From positions 1,514,306 through 1,578,305 of the forward strand of contig NZ_BSNI01000002.1 of assembly GCF_030159895.1 (NCBI RefSeq): a stretch of DNA of 64,000 nucleotides. Direction: 5' to 3'. The stretch is from Maritalea porphyrae. Its GTDB lineage: Bacteria; Pseudomonadota; Alphaproteobacteria; Rhizobiales; Devosiaceae. A program made the position numbers and the translations under genes. The notes beneath the pieces were generated by a model. That model was not told the origin of the DNA, ran no database searches, and worked only from the letters and a program-made list of their open reading frames with translations. Shown in pieces: positions 17,734 through 25,685 of this stretch. Within the stretch, counting starts at the first letter, position 1. Each line of letters begins with the position of its first letter.

Positions 17734-19893
17734 TCAACCTAACTCTTGATGTGACGCCGCAGATACATCTGCGGTGCCAGTTGAGCCATCAAGGCGGAAC
17801 AAAAGCTCTTGGAATGTACGTTCCAATTCACGAAGTTTTTCGCCTGCTTCATCCGTGAGCGTCGGCGGACGCACCAACGGCGGTGCTTCACTGTCAGAAT
17901 CTTCGATCTGCTCAAGACCAACTTCCAAGCGCTCAAATTCTGCGCCCTCCAAATCGGCAATCTTTACGTTGGAATGGGCGTATGACATAAACTTCTGCCA
18001 AGTCTGGGCTGGGAGTCGGCCGCCTGTCAGATTATTTGTCTTGGTGTAATCGTCATTCCCATACCAAACCGCGGCAACATAATTGCCGGTATATCCAGCA
18101 AACCAAGCATCCCTATATGATTGCGTGGTACCAGTTTTGCCAGATGCAGGCGTGCCAGGAACCTGGGCACGACGACCGGTGCCAGAAGTCACCACAGCGC
18201 GGAGCATTTCGTTTATTCCTGAAACGGTTTCCGGTTGTAGAATTCGTTCACGTGCAATATCGCGCTTTGCATCAAAAACCACATCGCCGCGCAACGTCGT
18301 GACGCGGCTTATGCCAAAAGCCTTGGCTTTGTATCCGCCATTCGCAAACACTGCATATGACGATGCCATGTCCATCACGCTGACAGAAATTACCCCAAGT
18401 GCCAACGAACGGGTAACGGGGAACGAGTTCTGTATGCCCATCTTATGCGCTAAATCAGCAATTGGTTGGCGACCAGTTGCTTGCGACAATCGCACCGGCA
18501 CTGTGTTGATAGAGCGGGCTAGGGCACTTTTGAGCGTAACGCGGCCAGCATATGAACGGCCATAGTTCTTGGGGCACCAATCGCCAATACAAATCGGCGC
18601 GTCTGAAATAACGGTGTTGGGTTTGAACTTGCCGGTTTCGAGTGCGGCTGCATAAACGAATGGTTTGAACGACGAGCCTGGTTGTCGCGTCGGGCTCGTT
18701 GCACGGTTGAATTGGCTCTTGCCGTAATCACTGCCGCCCACCATAGCGCGAACCGCGCCGTGTGGCTCTAGAACGACCATCGCACCTTGCTGCACGCGAT
18801 AGGCTTCGCCTTCTTCACGCAATATCGAGGCGACTGAGTTTTCAGCGTGTTTCTGCAACACGGGATCAACAGTTGTCCGCACGGTAAACGCGGTGCCGAC
18901 CGGGTAGTCCTTGATAATGCTTTTGACTTCATTGAAGGCCCAATCAAGGAAGTAATTTGGCGATTCAACATCTTCAAAGCGCTCGATCGGGAAAGCAGGT
19001 GACAAACGCGCAGCGGTCACTTGGCCTTCTGTCATAAAGCCCGCTTGCACCATGTTGGTCAGTACATCATTTGCCCGCCCACGCGCCGCGGCAAGGTCAA
19101 CGTGAGGTGCATATTTTGTCGGTGCTTTGAACAAGCCTGCCAACATTGCGCTTTCAGCAAGGGAGATGTCCTGCACCTTCTTGCCAAAGTAATAGTCCGA
19201 CGCTGCAGCGACGCCAAAATTGCCGCCGCCCATATAGGCGCGGTCAAAATAGAGCTTCAGGATTTCATCTTTGCTATAATGCGTTTCCAGCCAAAGCGAC
19301 AAGAACGCTTCGTGAAGTTTCCTCGTGATGGTCTTTTCTGACGACAGAAAGAGGTTCTTGGCAAGCTGCTGGGTGATCGTGCTACCACCTTCAACAAAGG
19401 AATTGGCGCGCACGTTTGTGATCATGGCACGTGTAATGCCCATGATATCAATGCCAAAGTGCTCGTAAAAGCGCCGGTCTTCCGTTGCCAATGTCGCATT
19501 GATCAAATGTTCGGGTATTGTCGCCAACTCAATGCTGTCGTCTGACCTAATGCCGCGACGACCAATTTCGTTTCCGTAGCGATCAAGAAAGGTGATGGCA
19601 TAGTCATCAACCTGGTTAAACTCGCCACTCGCTGTTAGCTGAAACGAGGGCAGGGCGAGTGCCGTCATCAACACCAAGCCAAGGGCAAAAAACGTTAAAC
19701 CATCAGAGACCAGCTCGACGATAAGCCGCCGAAAGCCTGTGACACGGAACAGAGACATAAAATCGCCAAAGCGTTGATAGCTATGGCCAAACGATTGAAA
19801 GGTCTCATAAAGCGACGAATCCAGCCAAGAATCCAGGCGGATAAACTTCGACGTTTTGCGCCCTTTCTTCTTTTGATAGAACGGATCCACCAC
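17734..19893 (-). CDS. Class A penicillin-binding protein (PBP1)
   Basis: Bifunctional peptidoglycan glycosyltransferase/transpeptidase of 719 residues. One transmembrane helix (about 63-84) anchors it. The GT51 domain has the catalytic Glu138 in ATEDRRFYEHFGID and GGSTITQQLAKNLFLS at 169-184. The transpeptidase domain has SSFK (Ser407 nucleophile, Lys410), SIN at 461-463 and KTGT at 586-589, all intact. An unusual basic/aromatic cytosolic N-terminus of about 60 residues precedes the helix. The C-terminal 80 residues are acidic and low in complexity. It is the first gene of a minus-strand operon with the DUF1214/DUF1254 pair. The closest named type would be PBP1c/1a-like; the exact class is not settled. 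Confidence 0.93.
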   Translation of the reverse strand: MVDPFYQKKKGRKTSKFIRLDSWLDSSLYETFQSFGHSYQRFGDFMSLFRVTGFRRLIVELVSDGLTFFALGLVLMTALALPSFQLTASGEFNQVDDYAITFLDRYGNEIGRRGIRSDDSIELATIPEHLINATLATEDRRFYEHFGIDIMGITRAMITNVRANSFVEGGSTITQQLAKNLFLSSEKTITRKLHEAFLSLWLETHYSKDEILKLYFDRAYMGGGNFGVAAASDYYFGKKVQDISLAESAMLAGLFKAPTKYAPHVDLAAARGRANDVLTNMVQAGFMTEGQVTAARLSPAFPIERFEDVESPNYFLDWAFNEVKSIIKDYPVGTAFTVRTTVDPVLQKHAENSVASILREEGEAYRVQQGAMVVLEPHGAVRAMVGGSDYGKSQFNRATSPTRQPGSSFKPFVYAAALETGKFKPNTVISDAPICIGDWCPKNYGRSYAGRVTLKSALARSINTVPVRLSQATGRQPIADLAHKMGIQNSFPVTRSLALGVISVSVMDMASSYAVFANGGYKAKAFGISRVTTLRGDVVFDAKRDIARERILQPETVSGINEMLRAVVTSGTGRRAQVPGTPASGKTGTTQSYRDAWFAGYTGNYVAAVWYGNDDYTKTNNLTGGRLPAQTWQKFMSYAHSNVKIADLEGAEFERLEVGLEQIEDSDSEAPPLVRPPTLTDEAGEKLRELERTFQELLFRLDGSTGTADVSAASHQELG

Positions 19894-20019
19894 TTACATG
19901 CCTATCTAAATTGCGATTGTCGTTTTCGATTAAGCGCTTGAGACTTAACACTAAGTGCATTAAGCCAACATTGAAACAATTGATGGCGCAATTTTCAGGC
20001 TGAAACAAGACAGACCGAT

Positions 20020-20478
20020 ATGAATTTTTGGGAAGAAAAATCTCTCGCTCAAATGTCCGATGCTGAATGGGAGTCATTGTGCGATGGTTGCGCGCGTTGC
20101 TGCCTGATTAAGCTTGAGGACGAGGACACCGGACAAATCGTCACTTCAGATGTGCATTGCAAGCTGATGAACGAGCAAACGTGCGGTTGTACGGACTACG
20201 CCAATAGGCAAGTTCGGGTACCAGATTGTATAAAGCTGACGCCCCAAAATGTAACTGAAATCAATTGGATGCCGGTGACATGCGCATATCGGCGTTTGGC
20301 AGAGGGCAAGGGGCTCGCTTGGTGGCATCCGCTTGTTTCGGGTGATCAGCAGACCGTTATCGACGCCGGCATTTCCGTCAAAGGACGCTCTGTTTCAGAA
20401 GCAGAAGTGAATGAAGAAGACTGGGAAAACCACATTGTTGGCTGGCCAGAGTTTGACCCTACGGTAGAGCCTGAATAA
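20020..20478 (+). CDS. YcgN-family (UPF0260) cysteine-cluster protein
   Basis: Small soluble protein of 152 residues in the YkgJ/YcgN metal-binding family. Clustered cysteines are seen in CDGCARCC (residues 22-29), then [15 protein letters not shown] (about 46-60) and VPDCIKL, the family arrangement thought to bind a metal or iron-sulfur cluster. [20 protein letters not shown] and [11 protein letters not shown] are the other UPF0260 hallmarks. Cellular role unknown. It is transcribed away from the penicillin-binding protein gene across a 126-base intergenic region and lies immediately upstream of the GTA promoter. Confidence 0.9.
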   Translation: MNFWEEKSLAQMSDAEWESLCDGCARCCLIKLEDEDTGQIVTSDVHCKLMNEQTCGCTDYANRQVRVPDCIKLTPQNVTEINWMPVTCAYRRLAEGKGLAWWHPLVSGDQQTVIDAGISVKGRSVSEAEVNEEDWENHIVGWPEFDPTVEPE

Positions 20479-20507
20479 GAAAAATTCCCTAAATAGGAAA
20501 ATAGTCC

Positions 20508-20536
20508 TTGACACCGTGACGGTCATTTGGTAGGTT
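20508..20536 (+). promoter_or_regulatory. Promoter of the GTA cluster with an internal dyad
   Basis: A consensus -35 (TTGACA, 20508-20513) and a -10-like TAGGTT (20531-20536) are separated by 17 bases. Within the spacer, ACCGT-G-ACGGT (20513-20523) is a perfect five-base inverted repeat overlapping the -35, a natural place for a repressor. Transcription would start near 20543, close to a leader ATG. Confidence 0.65.
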
Positions 20537-20542
20537 TTGGGC

Positions 20543-20614
20543 ATGGTCGAAGTAGTGCGGCCAACAACGGCAACCAGCTCAAGCTTGGTTGCCTTTTTTA
20601 TTTCAGCAATATGA
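20543..20614 (+). CDS. Possible leader peptide upstream of the GTA terminase gene
   Basis: A 23-codon frame beginning at the predicted transcription start; the product would read MVEVVRPTTATSSSLVAFF and then ISAI. The terminator hairpin lies inside it, and its TGA (20612-20614) is followed, in the same frame, by the terminase small subunit from the TTG at 20624. No ribosome site precedes the ATG, so it would need leaderless initiation. It may not be translated. Confidence 0.3.
   Translation: MVEVVRPTTATSSSLVAFFISAI
20569..20599 (+). terminator. Intrinsic terminator in the GTA leader
   Basis: GGCAACCA (20569-20576) pairs perfectly with TGGTTGCC (20586-20593) around a nine-base loop and is followed by six T residues. 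It lies between the predicted transcription start (about 20543) and the first structural gene (20624), so transcription of the cluster must pass it. Confidence 0.85.
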
Positions 20615-20623
20615 GCGAAACCT

Positions 20624-21037
20624 TTGAAACCAACCGATCCAAAATGGAGCGACGTGGCGAATGCCTATGTCTCAAGCAATCTCACCGTCCTGCAGATTTG
20701 CGCGAAGTTTTCGATTTCTCGGTCTCAATTGTATCTCCGCGCAAAAAAGGAATGCTGGCCGCGTCGGCATCCCACCGAGATTTCAGAGCAACATGAATTC
20801 TTGGAAACCATGTTTAGTGTGTTGCATCGCCAGCTGGAACAGCTTGACCGCCGAATAAGTCCTGAACGACCAGTCGATGCGGTGCAACTTGGCAATATCG
20901 CAAAGACCTTTGAAAAGCTTGTGGAGCTGCGCTCAACTCTAAAGACTTCAAAGTCTACCAAGGTTGAAAGTGCGGCCGTACATGCGCTTCGTGAGGCACT
21001 TGCTCAAAATCTCGCAAGGTTGAATGAACCGAATTGA
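20624..21037 (+). CDS. GTA terminase small subunit-like protein (gp1)
   Basis: Protein of 137 residues at the position of gp1, the GTA small terminase. The N-terminal third has a helix-turn-helix pattern (SDVANAYVSSNLTVLQICAK, then FSISRSQLYLRAKKECW), and the rest is helical with charged heptads (about 65-130), suiting an oligomeric DNA-binding adaptor. In GTAs this subunit supports non-specific headful packaging. The only usable start is TTG at 20624; a TGA twelve bases upstream closes the frame. No good ribosome site is visible, so expression may be weak or coupled to the leader frame. Its end overlaps the large subunit gene by 14 bases. Confidence 0.75.
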   Translation: MKPTDPKWSDVANAYVSSNLTVLQICAKFSISRSQLYLRAKKECWPRRHPTEISEQHEFLETMFSVLHRQLEQLDRRISPERPVDAVQLGNIAKTFEKLVELRSTLKTSKSTKVESAAVHALREALAQNLARLNEPN

Positions 21038-22289
21038 CCAACTGCTTGCTCAACTCGACCATGACGAGTTGGAGGCGCTAAAATTTGATTGGTCGATTTG
21101 GGCGCGACGTTCGCAGCTACCCCCAAATGGGGATTGGACAACATGGTTGTTGCTTGGTGGCCGTGGGGCAGGAAAAACGCGCGCCGGCGCTGAGTGGGTG
21201 CGCGCAAGCGCAATGGCACAGAAGCCAAAGAGCCCAATTGCGCTGGTGGGCGAAACACTAGCAGATGCACGCGCAGTGATGGTTGAAGGGCATTCTGGCT
21301 TGATGAGTATTCACCCGACAAGTGAACGGCCCAGCTTTCACCGCGCGAGAAACGAATTGGAATGGCCAAACGGTGCAATTGCGCGTCTATATTCTGCCGC
21401 TGATCCCGAGAGCTTGCGCGGTCCCCAATTTGCGAGCGCCTGGTGCGACGAGGTTTGTAAGTGGGGTCATGCGGATGAAACCTGGGACATGCTGCAATTC
21501 TGTATGCGGCTCGGTGAGCGCCCACAACAATTGGTAACAACAACGCCCAAGCCGATGAAACTGTTAAAGCGGATTATTGATGATCCAATGACACGGGTAA
21601 GCAAAGTTAAGACGCAAGATAATCGGAAAAATCTGGCGCCCGCGTTCCTAAATCACATCGTTGGTCAGTATCGCGGCACCTCACTTGGGCGACAAGAACT
21701 TGAGGGTGAAATACTTCAAAGCGCAGACGACGCCTTGTGGTCGCGGCAATTGATTGACTTGAACCGGGTTGCAACTGCACCAGAGTTGGAACGAATTGTG
21801 GTGGCTGTTGATCCGCCGGTTACAAGCCACGACAAATCAGACAGCTGCGGCATCGTTGTTGCCGGCCTCTTTGAAGAAAGCGTCTACGTTTTGGCCGATG
21901 CGACGATTTCAAAAGCGTCGCCGCTGAAATGGGCTCGCAAAGTGGTTGAACTATACGAGTATTATCAAGCCGATTGTGTTGTTGCAGAGGTAAACCAAGG
22001 CGGCGACCTTGTAAGCAATGCATTGCTACAGGTTGAGCCGAGTTTGCCCGTAAAATCGGTGCACGCCAAACGCGGCAAGTGGTTGCGGGCAGAGCCGGTG
22101 GCGCTTCTCTATGAACGAGGATGCGTGCGCCATGTTGGCTTGCTAGCTGAACTAGAGGACCAGATGTGCAATTTCAGCGTTGATGGCCGATCGAATGGAC
22201 ATTCGCCAGACCGCCTGGATGCACTTGTTTGGGCGGTGGCGGAACTTGCGCTGAACAAGCGACAACGACCGCGTATTAGAAACATATAG
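21024..22289 (+). CDS. GTA terminase large subunit (gp2)
   Basis: DNA-packaging motor and nuclease, 421 residues. Walker A is GGRGAGKT at residues 45-52; the Walker B acidic pair is in ASAWCDEV; a coupling TTTPKPMKLLKR-like motif follows. The nuclease domain has the expected acidic residues in VVAVDPPVTS, CVVAEVNQGGD and SPDRLDALVWA, so both activities appear intact. Start at ATG 21024 with AAGG upstream, overlapping gp1. In GTAs it packages random host DNA into small heads. It is the best marker of the cluster's identity. Confidence 0.95.
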   Translation: MNRIDQLLAQLDHDELEALKFDWSIWARRSQLPPNGDWTTWLLLGGRGAGKTRAGAEWVRASAMAQKPKSPIALVGETLADARAVMVEGHSGLMSIHPTSERPSFHRARNELEWPNGAIARLYSAADPESLRGPQFASAWCDEVCKWGHADETWDMLQFCMRLGERPQQLVTTTPKPMKLLKRIIDDPMTRVSKVKTQDNRKNLAPAFLNHIVGQYRGTSLGRQELEGEILQSADDALWSRQLIDLNRVATAPELERIVVAVDPPVTSHDKSDSCGIVVAGLFEESVYVLADATISKASPLKWARKVVELYEYYQADCVVAEVNQGGDLVSNALLQVEPSLPVKSVHAKRGKWLRAEPVALLYERGCVRHVGLLAELEDQMCNFSVDGRSNGHSPDRLDALVWAVAELALNKRQRPRIRNI

Positions 22290-22305
22290 TTTTCGGAAGG
22301 ACCCT

Positions 22306-23511
22306 ATGGGCAACTTTTTCAACCGACTGTTTGGGCAGCGGGCGAACTCGCCTGCCGAACACAAATCGGCGCACTCGTTTATATCGATGATGGAGAGCCC
22401 GTCCGCAAACTGGTCGGGGCGCTCTTATGCAGCGGCAGCGCAAAACGCATGTATCCGCAATCCCGTTGCTCATCGCGCAATCTCATTGGTCACCCAAAAT
22501 GCAGCACGTGTGCCGTTAATGGTCGACGATCAAGGGGAGCGGCTGGCAACCCATCCGGTACTAGATTTGCTATCGCGTCCAAATCCAGACCTCAGTGGTC
22601 CTGAACTGATCGAAACGATTTTTAGTCATCTTTTGCTCAGCGGAAACGCTTATCTAGAGGTGTTGCAGTTTGAGCCAGGACGCCATCATATCTACCCCTT
22701 GCGTCCGGACCGAGTGGTTCCAATTGTGGGGCAAGATGGCTGGATTAAAGCGTATGATTACAAGGTAGGCAACACGAAGCGCCGCATTGCAGCTTCAAAA
22801 CAAAACCCGATCCCGATGATCCATTTGCGGAATTTTCATCCCACAAGCGATCATTCTGGACTAGCTCCAATCTTGGCCGCAATGGATGCGGTGGATACCC
22901 ACAACAAAGCTTGTGAGTGGCACAAATCGCTTCTGGATAACGCAGCGCGTCCCTCTGGCGCACTCGTATATAGCGCAGAAGCAGGCAATTTGACTGCAGA
23001 GCAATTCGATCGGCTCAAGTCCGAGTTGAACGCCAGTTTTCAAGGTGCTGCGAACGCCGGTCGTCCAATGGTTTTAGAAGGTGGGCTTGACTGGAAAACG
23101 CTCTCAATGTCGCCGCGAGATATGGACTTTATTGAAGCCAAAAACAGCGCTGCGCGTGACATCGCCATGGCATTTGGTGTGCCACCAATGTTGCTCTGTA
23201 TTGCGGGCGACACGACTTATGCAAACTACAAAGAAGCAAACCGTGCCTTTTGGCGCCAAACCATAATTCCTCAAATGGTCAAAACCTGTGCAGCGCTTTC
23301 GCGCAACCTCCACCTGATATTTCCAGGGCGTTGGGCATTGGTGCCGAACTTTGAGGCGATAGAGGCCATCGCCGATGAGCGACTGGCCAATTGGGCAAAA
23401 ATTGATGCCCTCAACACACTAAGTGAGGACGAAAAGCGAGAGCTGATCGGTCTTCCAAAGCATACTTTTAGTAAAACGAGTCCGGACCTATCGGACCACA
23501 GGGAGGATTAA
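22306..23511 (+). CDS. GTA phage portal protein, HK97 family (gp3)
   Basis: Head portal subunit of 401 residues that forms the dodecameric channel for DNA entry and exit. Seen: SYAAAAQNACIRNPVAHRAI near the N-terminus, PLRPDRVVPI, the IEAKNSAARDIAMAFGVPPM motif (about residues 275-294), TYANYKEANRAFW and WALVPNF, all typical of HK97-type portals. A strong GGAAGGA ribosome site precedes ATG 22306. The TAA stop abuts the next ATG. Confidence 0.95.
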   Translation: MGNFFNRLFGQRANSPAEHKSAHSFISMMESPSANWSGRSYAAAAQNACIRNPVAHRAISLVTQNAARVPLMVDDQGERLATHPVLDLLSRPNPDLSGPELIETIFSHLLLSGNAYLEVLQFEPGRHHIYPLRPDRVVPIVGQDGWIKAYDYKVGNTKRRIAASKQNPIPMIHLRNFHPTSDHSGLAPILAAMDAVDTHNKACEWHKSLLDNAARPSGALVYSAEAGNLTAEQFDRLKSELNASFQGAANAGRPMVLEGGLDWKTLSMSPRDMDFIEAKNSAARDIAMAFGVPPMLLCIAGDTTYANYKEANRAFWRQTIIPQMVKTCAALSRNLHLIFPGRWALVPNFEAIEAIADERLANWAKIDALNTLSEDEKRELIGLPKHTFSKTSPDLSDHRED

Positions 23512-23697
23512 ATGACTGAAATTTCGCAAACTTTTGTCGAGCGAGGTGACTTAGCGCATCTCGCTCTTTTTCTTTGGGCAAGCAGTACAAGCGCATTGCT
23601 GGTGTGGACGCTGAAAGAGCTGGGCGCAGCCAATCGCCGCTTTGACAATTTCGTCAATGAGATTGCCGCGCTGAACAAGCTTTTCAAGCGCAAATAG
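23512..23697 (+). CDS. Small membrane protein in the GTA cluster (gp3.5 position)
   Basis: Protein of 61 residues with one hydrophobic helix (LALFLWASSTSALLVWTL, about residues 17-34) and an amphipathic C-terminal half ending in KLFKRK. It starts directly after the portal stop (TAAATG) with GGAGG inside the portal end as ribosome site. The position corresponds to the small gp3.5-type genes found between portal and protease in GTAs. Function unknown; a membrane role in assembly or lysis is conceivable. Confidence 0.7.
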   Translation: MTEISQTFVERGDLAHLALFLWASSTSALLVWTLKELGAANRRFDNFVNEIAALNKLFKRK

Positions 23698-23714
23698 TCA
23701 AAGGGAGAGTTTCA

Positions 23715-23876
23715 ATGGTTGAGAAAAACACAATGTCCAATAATGCCAAAAATGAATTTAGAGAATTTGCATGGAATGTGGCTTCTAGCCTTTCCAAAAC
23801 CACCAAAAACTCGACTGGTCGCGGTGGGCAGAACACTCATCGCACGGCAACGGGTGGTCGGGTGCGCTCGAAATAA
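23715..23876 (+). CDS. Unnamed 53-residue GTA cluster gene
   Basis: A short frame with a strong ribosome site (AAGGGAGAG, six bases before ATG 23715) and a stop that overlaps the protease start (TAATG), so translational coupling is likely. The product is basic and polar: MVEKNTMSNNAKNEFREFA, a short WNVASSL helix and a Gly/Thr/Arg-rich tail ending GGRVRSK. No family recognised. It fills the gap exactly and shares the strand and packing of its neighbours, which supports a real gene. Confidence 0.6.
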   Translation: MVEKNTMSNNAKNEFREFAWNVASSLSKTTKNSTGRGGQNTHRTATGGRVRSK

Positions 23877-24355
23877 TGAACATAAAAATCAGCGAAGATG
23901 GTGTGTTTTCTGGTTATGCCAGCATCTTTGGCAAAATTGACCAGGGCGGCGACATCGTTGTGCGCGGCGCGTTTCAGAACTCACTTAATAAACGTGGTGC
24001 CGCCAACATTCGGATGCTTTTCCAGCACGACCCCAAAGAACCTGTTGGCGTCTGGCACTCCATTCGTGAAACGGATTTGGGTCTCAAAGTCACTGGGCAA
24101 ATCAGTCCTGACGTGGCTCGCGGTCATGATTTGATTAGTCTCATTCGAGATGGTGGGATCGATGGCCTCTCGATTGGATTTCGAACAGTGCGCGCGTCCA
24201 CCAAGTGGCGCGCTTCAGCTCGTCGTCTTTACGAAATCGACCTTTGGGAAATCTCGATAGTGACATTTCCCATGCTCGACGTGGCGCGGATTGCTGCGCC
24301 GCAGCTTGCGCAGAACATCAAACAAGCAACCAAGCTTCTAACCTCAACCTTTTAA
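23876..24355 (+). CDS. GTA prohead protease, HK97 family (gp4)
   Basis: Maturation protease of 159 residues that trims the capsid scaffold. Motifs: SGYASIFGKIDQGGDIVVRG at 12-31, catalytic His51 in LFQHDPKEPVG, catalytic Ser99 in GIDGLSIGF, and the closing LWEISIVTFPML (about 124-135). All catalytic residues of the U35 family are present. The start overlaps the upstream small gene. It precedes the capsid gene by ten bases, as expected. Confidence 0.95.
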   Translation: MNIKISEDGVFSGYASIFGKIDQGGDIVVRGAFQNSLNKRGAANIRMLFQHDPKEPVGVWHSIRETDLGLKVTGQISPDVARGHDLISLIRDGGIDGLSIGFRTVRASTKWRASARRLYEIDLWEISIVTFPMLDVARIAAPQLAQNIKQATKLLTSTF

Positions 24356-24365
24356 AGGATACTCA

Positions 24366-25604
24366 ATGACCACCAAACCGTCTCACGACTTTGAGGTGAA
24401 GGCACACGCACGTGCTGACGCCACCGATGACGTCACGCATTTGTTTGACGATTTTATGCATGCGTTTGAAGAGTTTAGGTCCACAAACGACGCTCGCCTT
24501 TCTGCCATCGAAGGCAAGAAAGAAGACGTTCTTCTTGATCAAAAACTAGATCGCATCAACGCAGCGATGGACAGTCAAAATGCTGCGATTGAAAATATGT
24601 TGGCGAAGCAAATGCGTCCAAACCTCGGGGCTGATGGGCTGATTGTTGCAGGCGATAGCGAGTATAAGGATGCGTTCTCCGCCTATGTCCGCAAAGGCGA
24701 GGAAAAGGCATTGTCAGCCGGGTCAAATCCGGACGGTGGATATCTTGTGCCAATTGAAACGGATCAAGATATTGGCCGTCGTTTGGCCGCGATTTCGCCG
24801 ATCCGCTCAATCGCTAGCGTGCGCCAAGTTTCCTCATCGGTATACAAAAAACCAATTGCCACCGCTGGCCCAACCGTCGGTTGGGTTGGCGAAACCGATG
24901 CCCGACCCGAAACCGCAGCCTCAACGCTTGCTGAAATCGAATATCCAACGACTGAGCTGTACGCCATGCCTGCCGCAACGGCGAGCTTTCTGGACGATGC
25001 CGCTGTTGATGTTGATGCGTGGATTGCCGAAGAGGTCGAAGCGGCCTTTGCAGAGCAAGAAACGGCTGCCTTTGTTTCTGGTGATGGCGTCAAAAAACCA
25101 ACAGGTTTTCTCTCTGCGCCACAAGTTGCGGATGATAGCTGGTCTTGGGGCAATATCGGTTATTTGCTAACCGGTACCGCCGGCGCGTTGCCAGCCTCAA
25201 ACCCAAGCGATGTGTTGATCGACTTGGTCTACGCACTGAAAGCGGGGTATCGCCAAAACGCCAATTGGGTAATGAACCGTCGCACGCAAGCACAATTGCG
25301 CAAAATCAAAGATGCTGACGGCAACTATTTGTGGCAGCCGAGCAATCAGCCGGGCATGCGCCCGAGCTTTATGGGCTTTTCGGTTGTGGAAGCTGAGGAC
25401 ATGCCAGATGTGGCCGCTGATGCAACCGCGATTGCGTTTGGTGACTTCCGCCGCGGATATCTCATTGTTGATCGCTTAGGTGTGAACGTCATTCGCGACC
25501 CATATTCTGCAAAGCCTTATGTGCTGTTCTACACAACGAAACGCGTAGGCGGCGGCGTACTTGATTTCGATGGGATCAAACTTCTCAAATACTCGGTCAG
25601 CTAA
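24366..25604 (+). CDS. GTA major capsid protein, HK97 fold (gp5)
   Basis: Head shell subunit of 412 residues. The first about 100 residues are a helical delta domain, probably cut off by the protease. The mature part starts near SAGSNPDGGYLVPIETDQDI and has GPTVGWVGETDARPETAAS, the E-loop and A-domain segments such as NWVMNRRTQAQLRKIKDADG and GFSVVEAEDMPD, and FGDFRRGYLIVDRLGVNVIRD near the end, all typical of HK97-type GTA capsids. Ribosome site AAAGGA. A strong hairpin follows the gene. Confidence 0.95.
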   Translation: MTTKPSHDFEVKAHARADATDDVTHLFDDFMHAFEEFRSTNDARLSAIEGKKEDVLLDQKLDRINAAMDSQNAAIENMLAKQMRPNLGADGLIVAGDSEYKDAFSAYVRKGEEKALSAGSNPDGGYLVPIETDQDIGRRLAAISPIRSIASVRQVSSSVYKKPIATAGPTVGWVGETDARPETAASTLAEIEYPTTELYAMPAATASFLDDAAVDVDAWIAEEVEAAFAEQETAAFVSGDGVKKPTGFLSAPQVADDSWSWGNIGYLLTGTAGALPASNPSDVLIDLVYALKAGYRQNANWVMNRRTQAQLRKIKDADGNYLWQPSNQPGMRPSFMGFSVVEAEDMPDVAADATAIAFGDFRRGYLIVDRLGVNVIRDPYSAKPYVLFYTTKRVGGGVLDFDGIKLLKYSVS

Positions 25605-25630
25605 GCCTCCAATAGCTTTACCGAGTTTGT

Positions 25631-25665
25631 CGGCCCAACCTGTTTCCCTCCCGCAGGTTGGGCCG
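25631..25665 (+). terminator. Strong hairpin after the capsid gene
   Basis: CGGCCCAACCTG (25631-25642) pairs perfectly with CAGGTTGGGCCG (25654-25665), 12 pairs with an 11-base loop. The following bases (CTTCTATTT) form only a weak U tract, so it is more likely a partial terminator or a 3' end stabiliser than a full stop. It lies 26 bases after the capsid stop and 20 before the gp6 start. Confidence 0.6.
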
Positions 25666-25685
25666 CTTCTATTTAAGGAGAAGAA

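Noticed and set aside
18083-18565. 160-residue plus-strand frame opposite the penicillin-binding protein
   Set aside because: Shadow of the transpeptidase coding region with no family features.
20612-20614. In-frame TGA between leader and terminase as selenocysteine
   Set aside because: No SECIS-like element or selenoprotein context; a stop with reinitiation is simpler.
21004-21543. 179-residue minus-strand frame across the terminase genes
   Set aside because: Composition reflects the opposite-strand terminase codons; no motif.
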